Positions 23,307 to 31,969 of a DNA stretch of 64,000 nucleotides are shown here, piece after piece. Source of the stretch: Arthrobacter sp. MYb214 (GTDB taxonomy: Bacteria > Actinomycetota > Actinomycetes > Actinomycetales > Micrococcaceae). Positions within the stretch are counted from its first letter, which is position 1, and each line of letters opens with the position of its first letter. Below the pieces are notes generated by a model. It saw only the letters and a list, made by a program, of their open reading frames with translations. It made no database searches and was not told the DNA's origin. Location of the stretch: NCBI RefSeq assembly GCF_002979865.1, contig NZ_PCPZ01000001.1, positions 310,001 through 374,000 of the forward strand, written 5' to 3'. A program made the position numbers and the translations under genes.

Positions 23307-24857
23307 ATGTCCGTTACAGCCCGAGGTGTCAGTGTGTCAGCCAGCAAGCCAGCAGCAGTGAGCTCCCCGCCCTACGCTGGAGTGAATAGGACCCTTCTCA
23401 GCGGCGTCATCGGTTCCTCCCTGATCCTTTTCGGATCCTTCGGTACCGGGTGGCTGGCCAGCGTATCCCCGCTGAACCGCGACCCGTTCTTCATCATGCT
23501 GCGCACCGAACCCGCCGGCGTGATCACCTGCGTGATCCTGCTGGCCCTGGGTTGCTGGGTCCTCTTCCGTTCCTGGTGGCGCCTGGGCCAGAAGCTCAAG
23601 GGCTGGGGCGAGGGTTCGCTGAAGGTGGTCCGCCGTGCGGTCTGGCTGTGGAGCATCCCGATGTTCGTCACGTTGCCGATCATGAGCCGGGACGTGTTCG
23701 CCTACATCGGCCAAGGCCGGCTGGTGGATGCCGGGCAGGATCCTTATGTTGACGGAATATCCTCGCTGAATAACTGGTTCCAGCTCGGTGCCGACACCAT
23801 GTGGGCGCAGGACGGCACCCCTTACGGCCCGCTCTACCTGAGCATCGAATTCCTCGTGGTCAAGCTGACTGGCCCTTCGACCGACGCGGCGGTCCTGGCC
23901 TTCCGCGCCATTGCATTCATCGGCGTGCTGCTCTGCCTGCGCTACGTGCCCAAGCTTGCCGAACTGCACGGTGTCTCCGGGGCCAAAGCCGCCTGGATGA
24001 CCGTGGCGAACCCGCTGTTCCTGGTGAACTTCGTGGCCAGTGCGCACAACGATGCCCTGATGACCGGCCTGTCGGTCTGGGCTGTCTACCTGGCATGCAA
24101 GCGCTACGGCTTCTGGGCCATCGTGGTGCTGGCGGCCTCGGTGGGGGTCAAACCGATTACCCTGGTACTGCTGCCGTTTATCGGCCTGCTCTGGGCAGGG
24201 CCTAATGCTGCCTGGCCGCGCCGCATCCTCTACTGGTTCTACACCGGCATGATCTTCCTGGCCCTGATGACCGTGGTTGGGTGGCTCAATGGCTACTGGT
24301 TCGGTTGGCTGAAGGTCATGCTCTTCACCGGTACCGGATACTCCATCTTCTCCCCGGTAGGCATTGCGGTCATCGCGCTGAGCGGGCTGGTCTCCGCCAT
24401 CGGGCTGTCCACCGAGTGGATCCTGCCCGCGGCCAAGCTCTTCGGCCGCCTGGTCGGCGTAGCCATCGCCTTTGTCTTGATCTTCCGAGGAAAGCACTCG
24501 CACCTGGTGCAGCGCATGGCCATCGCCTTCGCGGCGATTGTCGTGCTCTCCCCGGTGATCCAGCCGTGGTACCTCCTGTGGCTGCTGCCGTTCTTCGCCG
24601 CGACCGGCCTGCGCGATGACTGGCAGATGCTCTGGCTGCACCTGACCACCATCTTCTTCCTGGCCTACCAGGCCGCTGACCAGATCTTCGTTTGGCAGTT
24701 CCTGCAGGATTCCCTGGTTCCACGCGTCCAATTGATTTCCTGGGGCATCTCCATCGCCTGCGCCCTGTACCTTGTCTTCTTCGATCCGAAGACCAAGAAC
24801 ATCTGCGCTGATCTGCTCAGCTCGACCAACTGGCTGAAGAAGAGCAAGAAAGCCTAG
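23307..24857 (+). CDS. MptB-like polyprenol-phosphomannose mannosyltransferase 1
   Basis: A 516-residue multi-spanning GT-C enzyme resembling MptB/MptA, which use polyprenol-phosphate mannose to extend alpha-1,6-mannan of lipomannan. Around twelve hydrophobic segments are visible. The GT-C acidic motif on the first extracytoplasmic loop is SRDVFAYIGQGRLV, followed by G-x-DPYVDG and the conserved GTPYGPLY; SVGVKPITLVLLPF and PVIQPWYLLWLLPF are further family blocks. ATG 23307 is used; a GTG at 23331 with GAGGTG nearby is an alternative. The stop overlaps the start of the next gene by one base, so both are co-translated and probably partners in lipoglycan synthesis. Confidence 0.85.
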   Translation: MSVTARGVSVSASKPAAVSSPPYAGVNRTLLSGVIGSSLILFGSFGTGWLASVSPLNRDPFFIMLRTEPAGVITCVILLALGCWVLFRSWWRLGQKLKGWGEGSLKVVRRAVWLWSIPMFVTLPIMSRDVFAYIGQGRLVDAGQDPYVDGISSLNNWFQLGADTMWAQDGTPYGPLYLSIEFLVVKLTGPSTDAAVLAFRAIAFIGVLLCLRYVPKLAELHGVSGAKAAWMTVANPLFLVNFVASAHNDALMTGLSVWAVYLACKRYGFWAIVVLAASVGVKPITLVLLPFIGLLWAGPNAAWPRRILYWFYTGMIFLALMTVVGWLNGYWFGWLKVMLFTGTGYSIFSPVGIAVIALSGLVSAIGLSTEWILPAAKLFGRLVGVAIAFVLIFRGKHSHLVQRMAIAFAAIVVLSPVIQPWYLLWLLPFFAATGLRDDWQMLWLHLTTIFFLAYQAADQIFVWQFLQDSLVPRVQLISWGISIACALYLVFFDPKTKNICADLLSSTNWLKKSKKA

Positions 24858-26338
24858 TGGCAGTGGAGCAGCCGAAGCTGGCACCGCAGCGCGCAAGCCT
24901 GCGGTCACTATCATGGCAAGGGTTCACCGCCTCGGCCATGATTACCGTCGCCTCCTGGGGGATCGGCTGGTTCCCGCGCAACCAGCTGTCCCCGCTGGCA
25001 CGCAGCGGCTTCTTCATAGAATTCCGAACCGAAGTGCCAGGTGTCATCAGCTGCATCGTGCTGATGGCCGTGGGAATTGTCTGGTTGACCCGAACCTGGA
25101 TCCTGGCCCGGCCATGGGTCCAGGCTGCCGGTGAGATTACCGGGCGGGAACTGGCCCGCGTGCTGGCCATGTGGTCTGCTCCGCTGATGCTCAGCTTCCC
25201 GATCCTCAGCCGCGACGTCTACTCCTACCTGGCCCAGGGCCGCATGCTGCACGCCGGCAAATCCCCGTACGCCGAAGGCGTGTCCGCGCTTCCGGGCTGG
25301 TTCGATGGCGGATCCGACAGCCTGTGGGCGCAATCGCCCTCGCCCTATGGTCCGTTCTTCCTCGTGCTCGCCCGCATCATCTACTTCGCCTCCAACGGCA
25401 TTCCCGAAATCGGCGTGGGCCTGCTGCGCGTCATTGCCGTGCTCGGTGTCTGGGGCTGCTATCACTTCACTGCGAAGCTGGCGCAGAAAATGGGGCAGAG
25501 CGCGAACTGGGCCAACTGGGCCATCGTGGGCAATCCGCTGTTCCTGCTGACCATGATCGGCGGCGTCCACAACGACGCGCTGATGATCGCCGGTGTCTTC
25601 AGCGCCTTCGCCTATGCCTACGACCGCCGTCCCATGGCCGCCACGATGGCGCTGGCCATAGCCGTGTCGGTCAAGCCGATCGTGCTGCTGGCGCTGCCTT
25701 TTATCGGCTTGGTCCTGCTGGGCAGGAGCCCGTCGATGCGCGAGAGGTGGAAAATCTGGGCCAAGGTCGCGGCCCTCTCCCTGACCTGGCTGCTTTTGAT
25801 CGGTGCGGTCACCAACCTCTGGTTCGGCTGGCTGCTTGCCATGTTCACCGCGGGCGATGCGGCGTTCCCGTACGCTCCCGTGGGACTGATCGGCTGGTCC
25901 CTGAGCAATCTCGCTGGCATATTCGGCGCCGATATCTCCTTGGTGAATGCCATCGTGGTGGGCGTCTTCCAGGTCATCGCGCTGGCCATTGTGGCGCGCC
26001 TGGCGCTGGCCAAGGACACCTCCAGCCCGGTGCGCCTAGCGGCGTGGGCGCTCTCGGCGGTGGTGCTGCTGGCTCCGATTATCCAGCCGTGGTACATCCT
26101 GTGGCTGATGGCGCTGTTCGCCATTTCGCACAAGGTGTCCTGGGGATCGGAAAAGCTGATGATCTATGTATCCAGCCTGATCCTGGTGGCGGTTTTCGTC
26201 GACCAGCTCTCCATCGAGCAGTGGCACTCGGCCTGGCTGATGAAGACCCTGGCTGGCGTGCTCGTAGCGGGCTTGTTCATCGGCCTCTTCACTGCCGATG
26301 CCAGAACCAGGAAAGTGCTGCGCGGGCCGAAAGCATAG
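24857..26338 (+). CDS. MptB-like polyprenol-phosphomannose mannosyltransferase 2
   Basis: A 493-residue paralogue of the preceding gene. It has the same order of blocks: LSRDVYSYLAQGRMLHAG, SPSPYGPFFLVLAR, SVKPIVLLALPFIG and PIIQPWYILWLMALF. The Asp-containing loop is intact, so it should be active. Start GTG 24857 overlaps the previous stop (TAGTG), a sign of coupled translation. Such tandem pairs are usual in Micrococcaceae; each may act on a different stage of mannan elongation (inference). A VanZ-family membrane gene follows after 57 bp. Confidence 0.85.
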   Translation: MAVEQPKLAPQRASLRSLSWQGFTASAMITVASWGIGWFPRNQLSPLARSGFFIEFRTEVPGVISCIVLMAVGIVWLTRTWILARPWVQAAGEITGRELARVLAMWSAPLMLSFPILSRDVYSYLAQGRMLHAGKSPYAEGVSALPGWFDGGSDSLWAQSPSPYGPFFLVLARIIYFASNGIPEIGVGLLRVIAVLGVWGCYHFTAKLAQKMGQSANWANWAIVGNPLFLLTMIGGVHNDALMIAGVFSAFAYAYDRRPMAATMALAIAVSVKPIVLLALPFIGLVLLGRSPSMRERWKIWAKVAALSLTWLLLIGAVTNLWFGWLLAMFTAGDAAFPYAPVGLIGWSLSNLAGIFGADISLVNAIVVGVFQVIALAIVARLALAKDTSSPVRLAAWALSAVVLLAPIIQPWYILWLMALFAISHKVSWGSEKLMIYVSSLILVAVFVDQLSIEQWHSAWLMKTLAGVLVAGLFIGLFTADARTRKVLRGPKA

Positions 26339-26395
26339 CCAAGGTCACATTCTGCAGCCCAGCTTTCTCCCGGAATATTCCGCTTAGATAGAAAT

Positions 26396-27499
26396 ATGCA
26401 AACAATGTTCTGGCCAGCGGCAATCGCCATTCTCGGCGGCGCCCTCTTCTTGGCGTCCGCCGGCGTTTTCCTGCTGGCCGTGCAATACCGCCGGCATGGA
26501 CGGTTGTCCTGGCGCCGCACCATTACCACCGCAACCGCAGCGGTCTACGGATTCGGCCTCTTCAGCTACACCATGCTTCCGCTGCCGGCCACGCGCGACG
26601 AATTCTGCCGTCCCGGGGTGGCCATCCCGCAACTGGTGCCCGGCCGTTTCGTCGACGACTTCAGGGTGGCCATCGTGGAGCGCGGGCTGAGCGGCTTCGC
26701 CACCAGCTTCACGCTGTGGCAGGTGCTGTTCAACATCATCTTGTTCATGCCCCTGGGCATCTTGGCCGTGCGCTGGCTGCGCGGCAACATTTTCACCGGC
26801 GTCTTGCTGGGCTTCGCGGCCTCGTTGGCCATCGAGCTGACCCAGTACACCGCTATTTGGGGGTTGTACACCTGCGCCTACCGCGTGGCCGACGTCGATG
26901 ACCTGATCACTAACACTGCCGGCGCGCTGCTGGGCGCGATGATCGCCTACCTTCCGATGTTCCGCTTCCTGTCCGGTCCGGTGGAAGCGGACGCGGCCAA
27001 CGCGCCGGCGCGGCCGGTCACCCGCGCCCGCCGCGCACTGGCCAACATCTTCGATGCAGGCTTCACCTCGGCCGTGCTCTTCGTCATCGGCGCTGCACTG
27101 GAACTCCTGGAGCGCTTGGGTGCCCCGGAGTTCGGCCAACAGTGGATGAACTTCTGGCTTCCGCTGCTCGTGGTCTTCTGCGTCTTCTGGCTGCCGAGCC
27201 TGGCGCCGGGACGGGCTACCCTCGGCCAGCGCTGTGCCTGGCTGATGCTCACCGACGGGCAGGGGCAACCGGCTCCGGCCGGCCGGGCCTTGCTGCGCAG
27301 CCTGCTCGGATTTGGCGGGATTAACTTCCTCTTCCAGATTTCCACCAGCATGGTCGACTTCACGCCCTACCCGCTGCTGAACATGCTCGTTGTGATCTAT
27401 ATCGCGATCAGCGCCTTCTACTTCATCTTCGAGGCGAATCACCGGGGGCTGGCCGGAAAAATCAGCGGTACCGGTTTCATCGACCGTCGCGCCCTTTGA
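26396..27499 (+). CDS. VanZ-RDD fusion membrane protein
   Basis: A 367-residue integral membrane protein in two parts. Residues 1-190 show the VanZ pattern: TMLPLPATRDEFC, WQVLFNIILFMPLGILAVRWL and SLAIELTQYTAIWGLYTCAYRVADVDDLITNTAGALLG, the last being the VanZ signature. Residues from about 210 (ARRALANIFDAGFTSAVLFV) form an RDD-type domain with a further three helices. VanZ members give low-level teicoplanin resistance in enterococci, but most actinobacterial VanZ-RDD proteins are uncharacterised. Start ATG 26396. No clear terminator separates it from the mannosyltransferases, so it may share their transcript. Confidence 0.85.
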   Translation: MQTMFWPAAIAILGGALFLASAGVFLLAVQYRRHGRLSWRRTITTATAAVYGFGLFSYTMLPLPATRDEFCRPGVAIPQLVPGRFVDDFRVAIVERGLSGFATSFTLWQVLFNIILFMPLGILAVRWLRGNIFTGVLLGFAASLAIELTQYTAIWGLYTCAYRVADVDDLITNTAGALLGAMIAYLPMFRFLSGPVEADAANAPARPVTRARRALANIFDAGFTSAVLFVIGAALELLERLGAPEFGQQWMNFWLPLLVVFCVFWLPSLAPGRATLGQRCAWLMLTDGQGQPAPAGRALLRSLLGFGGINFLFQISTSMVDFTPYPLLNMLVVIYIAISAFYFIFEANHRGLAGKISGTGFIDRRAL

Positions 27500-27629
27500 G
27501 CCAAGGCGCCCCAGCAACGCAAGGCGCACGCTAAAATGGAACGCGGTGGTCTGCGCCTGGGGTGCGGTCCAGCAAACTCGCGTTTGAAGACATACCGATA
27601 ATTCCCAAAAGTTAGGTCTGCTCAGCAGC

Positions 27630-28400
27630 ATGGAAGATAACAAACCAGAGGTCCCGGCCGAACCGCACCGCGCCGTCCTAGGCACGGCCGTAGGCGCGAC
27701 GGTCCTCATTGCCATCGGCGCATTCGTGCTCTCGTTCGCTGCATTGACCGACCTGGCCGAACGCTCGGGCATCAGCCCGCGCCTGGCCTGGATCTGGCCA
27801 ATCATCATCGACGGCATGATCGTGGCCGCCACCGTGGCCATCGTGGCCCTGAACGGCTTCCATCGCAAGGCCATGATCTACCCGTGGTCGCTGCTGTTCT
27901 TCGGTGCGATCGTTTCCACCGCGGCGAACTCCACCCACGCAATCCTGACCGTGGACTCGATCGAAAACGGAGTGCCGCCGCTGGTTTCCGCGCTGGTTGC
28001 CGCCATGCCGCCAATCGTCTTGCTGGCCATCACCCACCTGACCGTGCACATGTACCAGAAGAAGTCCGAAGCCGCGAAGCTGCGCGCTGAGCTGGAATAC
28101 AACGAAGAGCAGGAAAACGCCGAGAAGTACGGCGTCGCTTATGATGATGGCTACAACGCTGCGCTGACCGACACCAAGACCGCCGAGGAAGAACGCCTAT
28201 CGGTCCTGGAACAGGATCACCAGGACGCGCTGGCCCGAGCCCGCGCCGAAGGCATCGCGGCCGGCCGATCGGACTCGAAGGTCACCCCGATCAAGCAGAA
28301 CGCGCAGCCAGCCAAGGAAACCAAGCCTGCAGCGCAGAAGAAGACCGAGGACAAGGCGCCATTGTTCGACGACATGGCTAAGCGCCTTTCCCGCCCATAA
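27630..28400 (+). CDS. DUF2637 membrane protein
   Basis: A 256-residue protein with a DUF2637 domain at residues 12-140: four hydrophobic helices including TVLIAIGAFVLSFAALTDLA and the typical AWIWPIIIDGMIVAATVAIVAL, then NSTHAIL and PPIVLLAITHLTVHM. The C-terminal 110 residues are charged, Ala/Glu-rich and probably coiled, ending with FDDMAKRLSRP. DUF2637 proteins in actinobacteria are often near conjugation or chromosomal transfer genes (SpdB-like), but no such genes are adjacent here. Function unknown. It has its own upstream region of about 130 bp. Confidence 0.8.
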   Translation: MEDNKPEVPAEPHRAVLGTAVGATVLIAIGAFVLSFAALTDLAERSGISPRLAWIWPIIIDGMIVAATVAIVALNGFHRKAMIYPWSLLFFGAIVSTAANSTHAILTVDSIENGVPPLVSALVAAMPPIVLLAITHLTVHMYQKKSEAAKLRAELEYNEEQENAEKYGVAYDDGYNAALTDTKTAEEERLSVLEQDHQDALARARAEGIAAGRSDSKVTPIKQNAQPAKETKPAAQKKTEDKAPLFDDMAKRLSRP

Positions 28401-28484
28401 GGGCCGTCGCCGCACCCGGCTGGCGCCAGGGCATGAGCATGAGGACAGCATTTTCAGGAACGCTTTAGCATCCAGGAGGCATCA

Positions 28485-29588
28485 ATGATGGATCCGGCGC
28501 AGGGCCAGGCGAACGACGAGTTCTCCGAACAGATTGCGGCCGCCGTTGAGCAGTACAAGTCTGTGACCGGCGAACTCAATACCGTCATGTCGGCCATGAA
28601 GGCGAAGATCCGCCGGTTGTTCGCGAATTCCGAGGTGCAACCGCTGTTCATTACCGGCCGGGTGAAATCGCCGCAGTCCTTCGCGGCCAAGGCCTCGCGC
28701 CGGCTGCAGGAAAGTTCCGAGACCGCCCCGGTGCTGGAATTCCCCAACCCGCTGCGCGAAATCCACGACATGGTGGGCATCCGCATCATCGTGATGCTGC
28801 CCCATGAAATCCAGCAGGTGGCCAGCCTGATCAAGTCGCACCGCGACTCCTTCGACTGCCGCAGCGACCGGGAGAAGGACATCGGCTCGGTGGAGTCCGG
28901 CACCTACGGCTACTCCTCGCGCCACCTGCTGCTCAAGACCCGCAGCGAGCCGATCGTGCGCAAATTCCAGGAGGCCTTGGGCAAGCCGGTGGTAGCCAGC
29001 GGCAACTTCGTCTTCGAAGTGCAGATCCGCACCGTGCTGCAGCATGCCTGGTCCGAAATGGAGCACGACATCCGCTTCAAGCATCCCGGCGAGGCCGCCT
29101 GGAATCCGCAGATCGACCGCCACTTCACCGCCACCGCGGCGATGCTGGAAACCGTGGAGGACTACTTCACGGACATCGACGAGCTGTACCACCGCCTGAA
29201 CGGCTACCACGACCAGCAGGGAGCCGGATCCGAGCCGTTGACCGGCGAGAAGATCGGCGAAATATGGCAGACGCTGTTGCCGCACGTGGACCGCAAGCGC
29301 GATGACGATTGGTCCTGGGCCGCCGAGCTGCTCGGCTCCCACGGCATCGACCAGACCTGGCAGCTGGCGCAGCTGCTGGATGCGAATGTGGTCACCGATG
29401 TGCGTGCGGCGCTGGACCACCGGTACTCGCCGGGGCCGGACCGCTTGCTTGACGACGTGCTGCTCTGGCGCTTCGGCAAGGACCACATCGACAAGACCAG
29501 CGGCGGGGACCTGCGCCGCGAAGCCTCCTTGCGCCGCCGCCTGATCCAGATGATGGATTACCGATCGCAACCCAGCGACAAGGAATAA
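28485..29588 (+). CDS. RelA/SpoT-domain small alarmone synthetase-like protein
   Basis: A 367-residue protein with a (p)ppGpp synthetase (RelA_SpoT) domain and no HD hydrolase, TGS or ACT domains. Synthetase blocks in order: LFITGRVKSPQSFAAKASR, EIHDMVGIRIIVML (substrate Asp), ESGTYGYSSRHLLL and FEVQIRTVLQHAWSEMEHDIRFK. The last motif carries the Glu/Gln that orient the acceptor nucleotide. The C-terminal 150 residues (from about 245) are a helical extension not found in RelP/RelQ. ATG 28485 follows a strong AGGAGG at 28474-28479. Families of this class include housekeeping alarmone synthetases and toxic toxSAS enzymes; no partner antitoxin ORF is seen next to it, so a housekeeping role is more likely. 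Confidence 0.8.
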   Translation: MMDPAQGQANDEFSEQIAAAVEQYKSVTGELNTVMSAMKAKIRRLFANSEVQPLFITGRVKSPQSFAAKASRRLQESSETAPVLEFPNPLREIHDMVGIRIIVMLPHEIQQVASLIKSHRDSFDCRSDREKDIGSVESGTYGYSSRHLLLKTRSEPIVRKFQEALGKPVVASGNFVFEVQIRTVLQHAWSEMEHDIRFKHPGEAAWNPQIDRHFTATAAMLETVEDYFTDIDELYHRLNGYHDQQGAGSEPLTGEKIGEIWQTLLPHVDRKRDDDWSWAAELLGSHGIDQTWQLAQLLDANVVTDVRAALDHRYSPGPDRLLDDVLLWRFGKDHIDKTSGGDLRREASLRRRLIQMMDYRSQPSDKE

Positions 29589-29598
29589 TTTCGATTCG

Positions 29599-29644
29599 AA
29601 GCCCGGATTTCCACTGCGGTGGAAGTGCGGGCTTCGATTCTTTA
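29599..29644 (+). terminator. Terminator of the alarmone synthetase gene
   Basis: Arms 29599-29607 and 29629-29637, inner stem TTCCAC/GTGGAA, then ATTCTTT. Confidence 0.75.
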
Positions 29645-29774
29645 GCCAGCTCAACCCCAAACTGTTAGTTTGTGCACGTTCCGCAGGCCACGGCGTGGTT
29701 GGCCGGTAGAATAGTCAAGTTGCCCAATTTGTGGGCCGCACAATTCTTGTACCCGCATGAAAGGGCCACACCAT

Positions 29775-31376
29775 ATGATTTCCGTAGCCAACCTTGAGCT
29801 ACGCGTCGGCGCCCGCTTGCTGATGGACGAAGTGAACTTCCGCATCGACAAGGGCGACAAGATCGGACTGGTGGGACGCAACGGTGCCGGCAAGACGACG
29901 ATGACCAAGGTCCTCGCCGGCGAGACCCAGCCAGCCTCGGGTGAGGTCACCTTCAAGGGCTCCATCGGCTACCTGCCGCAGGACCCCAAGACCCCTGACA
30001 TGGAGCAGCTGGCGCGCAATCGCATCCTTGGCGCCCGCGGCCTGGACGTGGTGGTCACCAAGCTGGCCCAGAACCGCGAGGACATGGCCAGCGAGGACGC
30101 TGCCGTCTCCGCCAAGGCCATGCGCCAGTACGACCGGTTGGAAGCAGAATTCATCGCTGCCGGTGGCTACGCTGCCGAATCCGAAGCGGCCGCCATCTGC
30201 GCCAACCTGGATCTGCCGGACCGCATCCTGGACCAGCCGCTGCGCACCCTGTCCGGTGGACAGCGCCGCCGCGTCGAGCTGGCCCGCATCCTCTACTCGG
30301 ACGCCGAGACCCTGCTGCTCGATGAGCCGACCAACCACCTGGACGTCGATTCGATCATGTGGCTGCGCGACTTCATCAAGAACTACCCCGGCGGCGTGCT
30401 GATGATCAGCCACGATACCGGCCTGATGGAATCCACCGTGAACAAGGTGCTGAACCTCGACGCGAACCGCGGCGTGGTGGATGTCTACAACATGAACTGG
30501 AAGCGCTACAAGATCCAGCGCGAAACCGATGAGCGTGCCCGCAAGCGCGAGCGCGCCAACATCGAGAAGAAGGCTTCGGTCCTGCTGACCCAGGCGAACA
30601 AGATGAAGGCCCGCGCCTCCGGCGCCTCGGCGGCGCAGTCCATGCTCAAGCGCGTGGATCGCATGCTTTCCGGGCTGCAGGAAGAGCGTGCCTCCGACAA
30701 GGTCGCAGCCCTGCGCTTCCCGGATCCGGCTCCCTGCGGCAAGACCCCGCTCATGGCCGAAGGCCTGTCCAAGGCCTATGGCTCGCTGGAGATCTTCAAC
30801 GATGTCTCGCTGGCCATCGACCGCGGCTCGAAGGTTGTCATCCTGGGCCTGAACGGTGCCGGCAAGACCACCTTGCTGCGCATGCTCGCCGGTGTCTCCG
30901 AACCCGATACCGGAAAGATCATTCCGGGCCACGGCCTGAAGATCGGCTACTTCGCCCAGGAGCATGACACCTTGGATCCGGAAGCCAGCGTGCTGGAGAA
31001 CATGCGCCGCAACGCGCCTGACCACCTGAACGATGCCGACGTCCGCTCGATCCTCGGCTCGTTCCTGTTCGTCGGCGACGACGTGACCAAGCCGGCCGGC
31101 GTGCTCTCCGGCGGCGAGAAGACCCGTCTGGCCCTGGCCACCATCGTGGCTTCCAGCGCCAATGTGCTGCTGCTTGATGAGCCGACCAACAACCTCGACC
31201 CTGCCTCGCGCGCCGAGGTGCTGGGCGCGCTGTCCACCTTCCCGGGTGCCGTGGTCATGGTGTCCCACGATGAGGGCGCAGTGATGTCGTTGCAGCCTGA
31301 GCGCGTGGTCATCCTGCCTGATGGCGATGAGGACCTCTTCAACGAGGATTACCTGGAATTGGTTTCGCTGACTTAA
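29775..31376 (+). CDS. ABC-F family ATPase
   Basis: A 533-residue duplicated ABC protein without membrane segments, of the ABC-F group that acts on the ribosome in translation or antibiotic protection. Walker A motifs GRNGAGKTT and GLNGAGKTT, signatures LSGGQRRRVEL and LSGGEKTRLAL, and LLLDEPTNHLD and LLLDEPTNNLD are intact. The interdomain linker (RARKRERANIEKKASVL, LTQANKMKARASG) is long and basic, as in P-site-reaching ABC-Fs. Start ATG 29775 is preferred; an ATG 18 bases earlier overlaps the AAAGGG site. A TAGAAT -10-like box lies at 29708-29713. No resistance-specific signature can be assigned. Confidence 0.9.
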   Translation: MISVANLELRVGARLLMDEVNFRIDKGDKIGLVGRNGAGKTTMTKVLAGETQPASGEVTFKGSIGYLPQDPKTPDMEQLARNRILGARGLDVVVTKLAQNREDMASEDAAVSAKAMRQYDRLEAEFIAAGGYAAESEAAAICANLDLPDRILDQPLRTLSGGQRRRVELARILYSDAETLLLDEPTNHLDVDSIMWLRDFIKNYPGGVLMISHDTGLMESTVNKVLNLDANRGVVDVYNMNWKRYKIQRETDERARKRERANIEKKASVLLTQANKMKARASGASAAQSMLKRVDRMLSGLQEERASDKVAALRFPDPAPCGKTPLMAEGLSKAYGSLEIFNDVSLAIDRGSKVVILGLNGAGKTTLLRMLAGVSEPDTGKIIPGHGLKIGYFAQEHDTLDPEASVLENMRRNAPDHLNDADVRSILGSFLFVGDDVTKPAGVLSGGEKTRLALATIVASSANVLLLDEPTNNLDPASRAEVLGALSTFPGAVVMVSHDEGAVMSLQPERVVILPDGDEDLFNEDYLELVSLT

Positions 31377-31444
31377 ATCCTGACAACGCGCAATAGCTCT
31401 CGTAGGCTTGGCAGATCACCATCTTCAAAGGGAGCTGCCAAGCC

Positions 31445-31891
31445 ATGAGTGTTTTTGGACGCAAATTACCGCGGATCGCAGGCGCTGGGCTGCTGCTTGC
31501 CAGCGCGCTGGCCGGCTGCGCCGCACAGGTTCACGATGAGGTCAACGCCCAGTGGACGCTGCTGGACCCTGCCGGGGTGAACGCGTCGAGCACCAGCCTC
31601 GACCTCGGGGTCATGCGGCTTGCCTGTTCCTCCGGGGTGACCGGCGAGGTGACCGCCACCCAGGTGGAGCTGTCCAAAGACCAGATCGCCATCGGGATCG
31701 TGGTTGAACCGCTGGAAGGCGAAGCGCATGCCTGCCAGGGCAACGAGACCGCGCCCTACACGCTGGAACTGCAGGAGCCGGTGGGGGACCGCACCCTCAT
31801 CGATGCCTCCTGCCTCGAAGGCGAGGGGCACAAGACTCCTGGGTGCAGCGACAGCGGGATCCGCTGGACTCCGCCGGCCAACGGCAGCTGA
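31445..31891 (+). CDS. Hypothetical lipoprotein, 148 residues
   Basis: A small predicted lipoprotein. RKLPR, then a hydrophobic stretch GAGLLLASALAGC places the lipidated Cys at 25. The mature part is acidic with four Cys (ACSSG, HACQG, ASCLEG, PGCSD), probably forming disulfides. No family was recognised. ATG 31445 lies about 11 bases after AAAGGGAG. It is read in the same direction as the ABC-F gene, 68 bp apart, and convergent with the SURF1 gene. Confidence 0.75.
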   Translation: MSVFGRKLPRIAGAGLLLASALAGCAAQVHDEVNAQWTLLDPAGVNASSTSLDLGVMRLACSSGVTGEVTATQVELSKDQIAIGIVVEPLEGEAHACQGNETAPYTLELQEPVGDRTLIDASCLEGEGHKTPGCSDSGIRWTPPANGS

Positions 31892-31913
31892 AAGAAAACT
31901 GCATTAAGCAGAG

Positions 31914-31953
31914 AACCGCGCGGCAACTGGAATATTCCAGCTGCCGCGCGGTT
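31914..31953. terminator. Bidirectional terminator between lipoprotein and SURF1 genes
   Basis: Arms AACCGCGCGGCA (31914-31925) and complement (31942-31953) enclose a second palindrome CTGGAATATTCCAG. T-run follows on the plus side. Confidence 0.8.
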
Positions 31954-31969
31954 TCCTTGTTTCCCGCAG

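Noticed and set aside
28485-29588. A toxin-antitoxin pair with the alarmone synthetase
   Set aside because: No small coupled gene is next to it; the nearest genes are DUF2637 (84 bp) and an ABC-F gene after a terminator.
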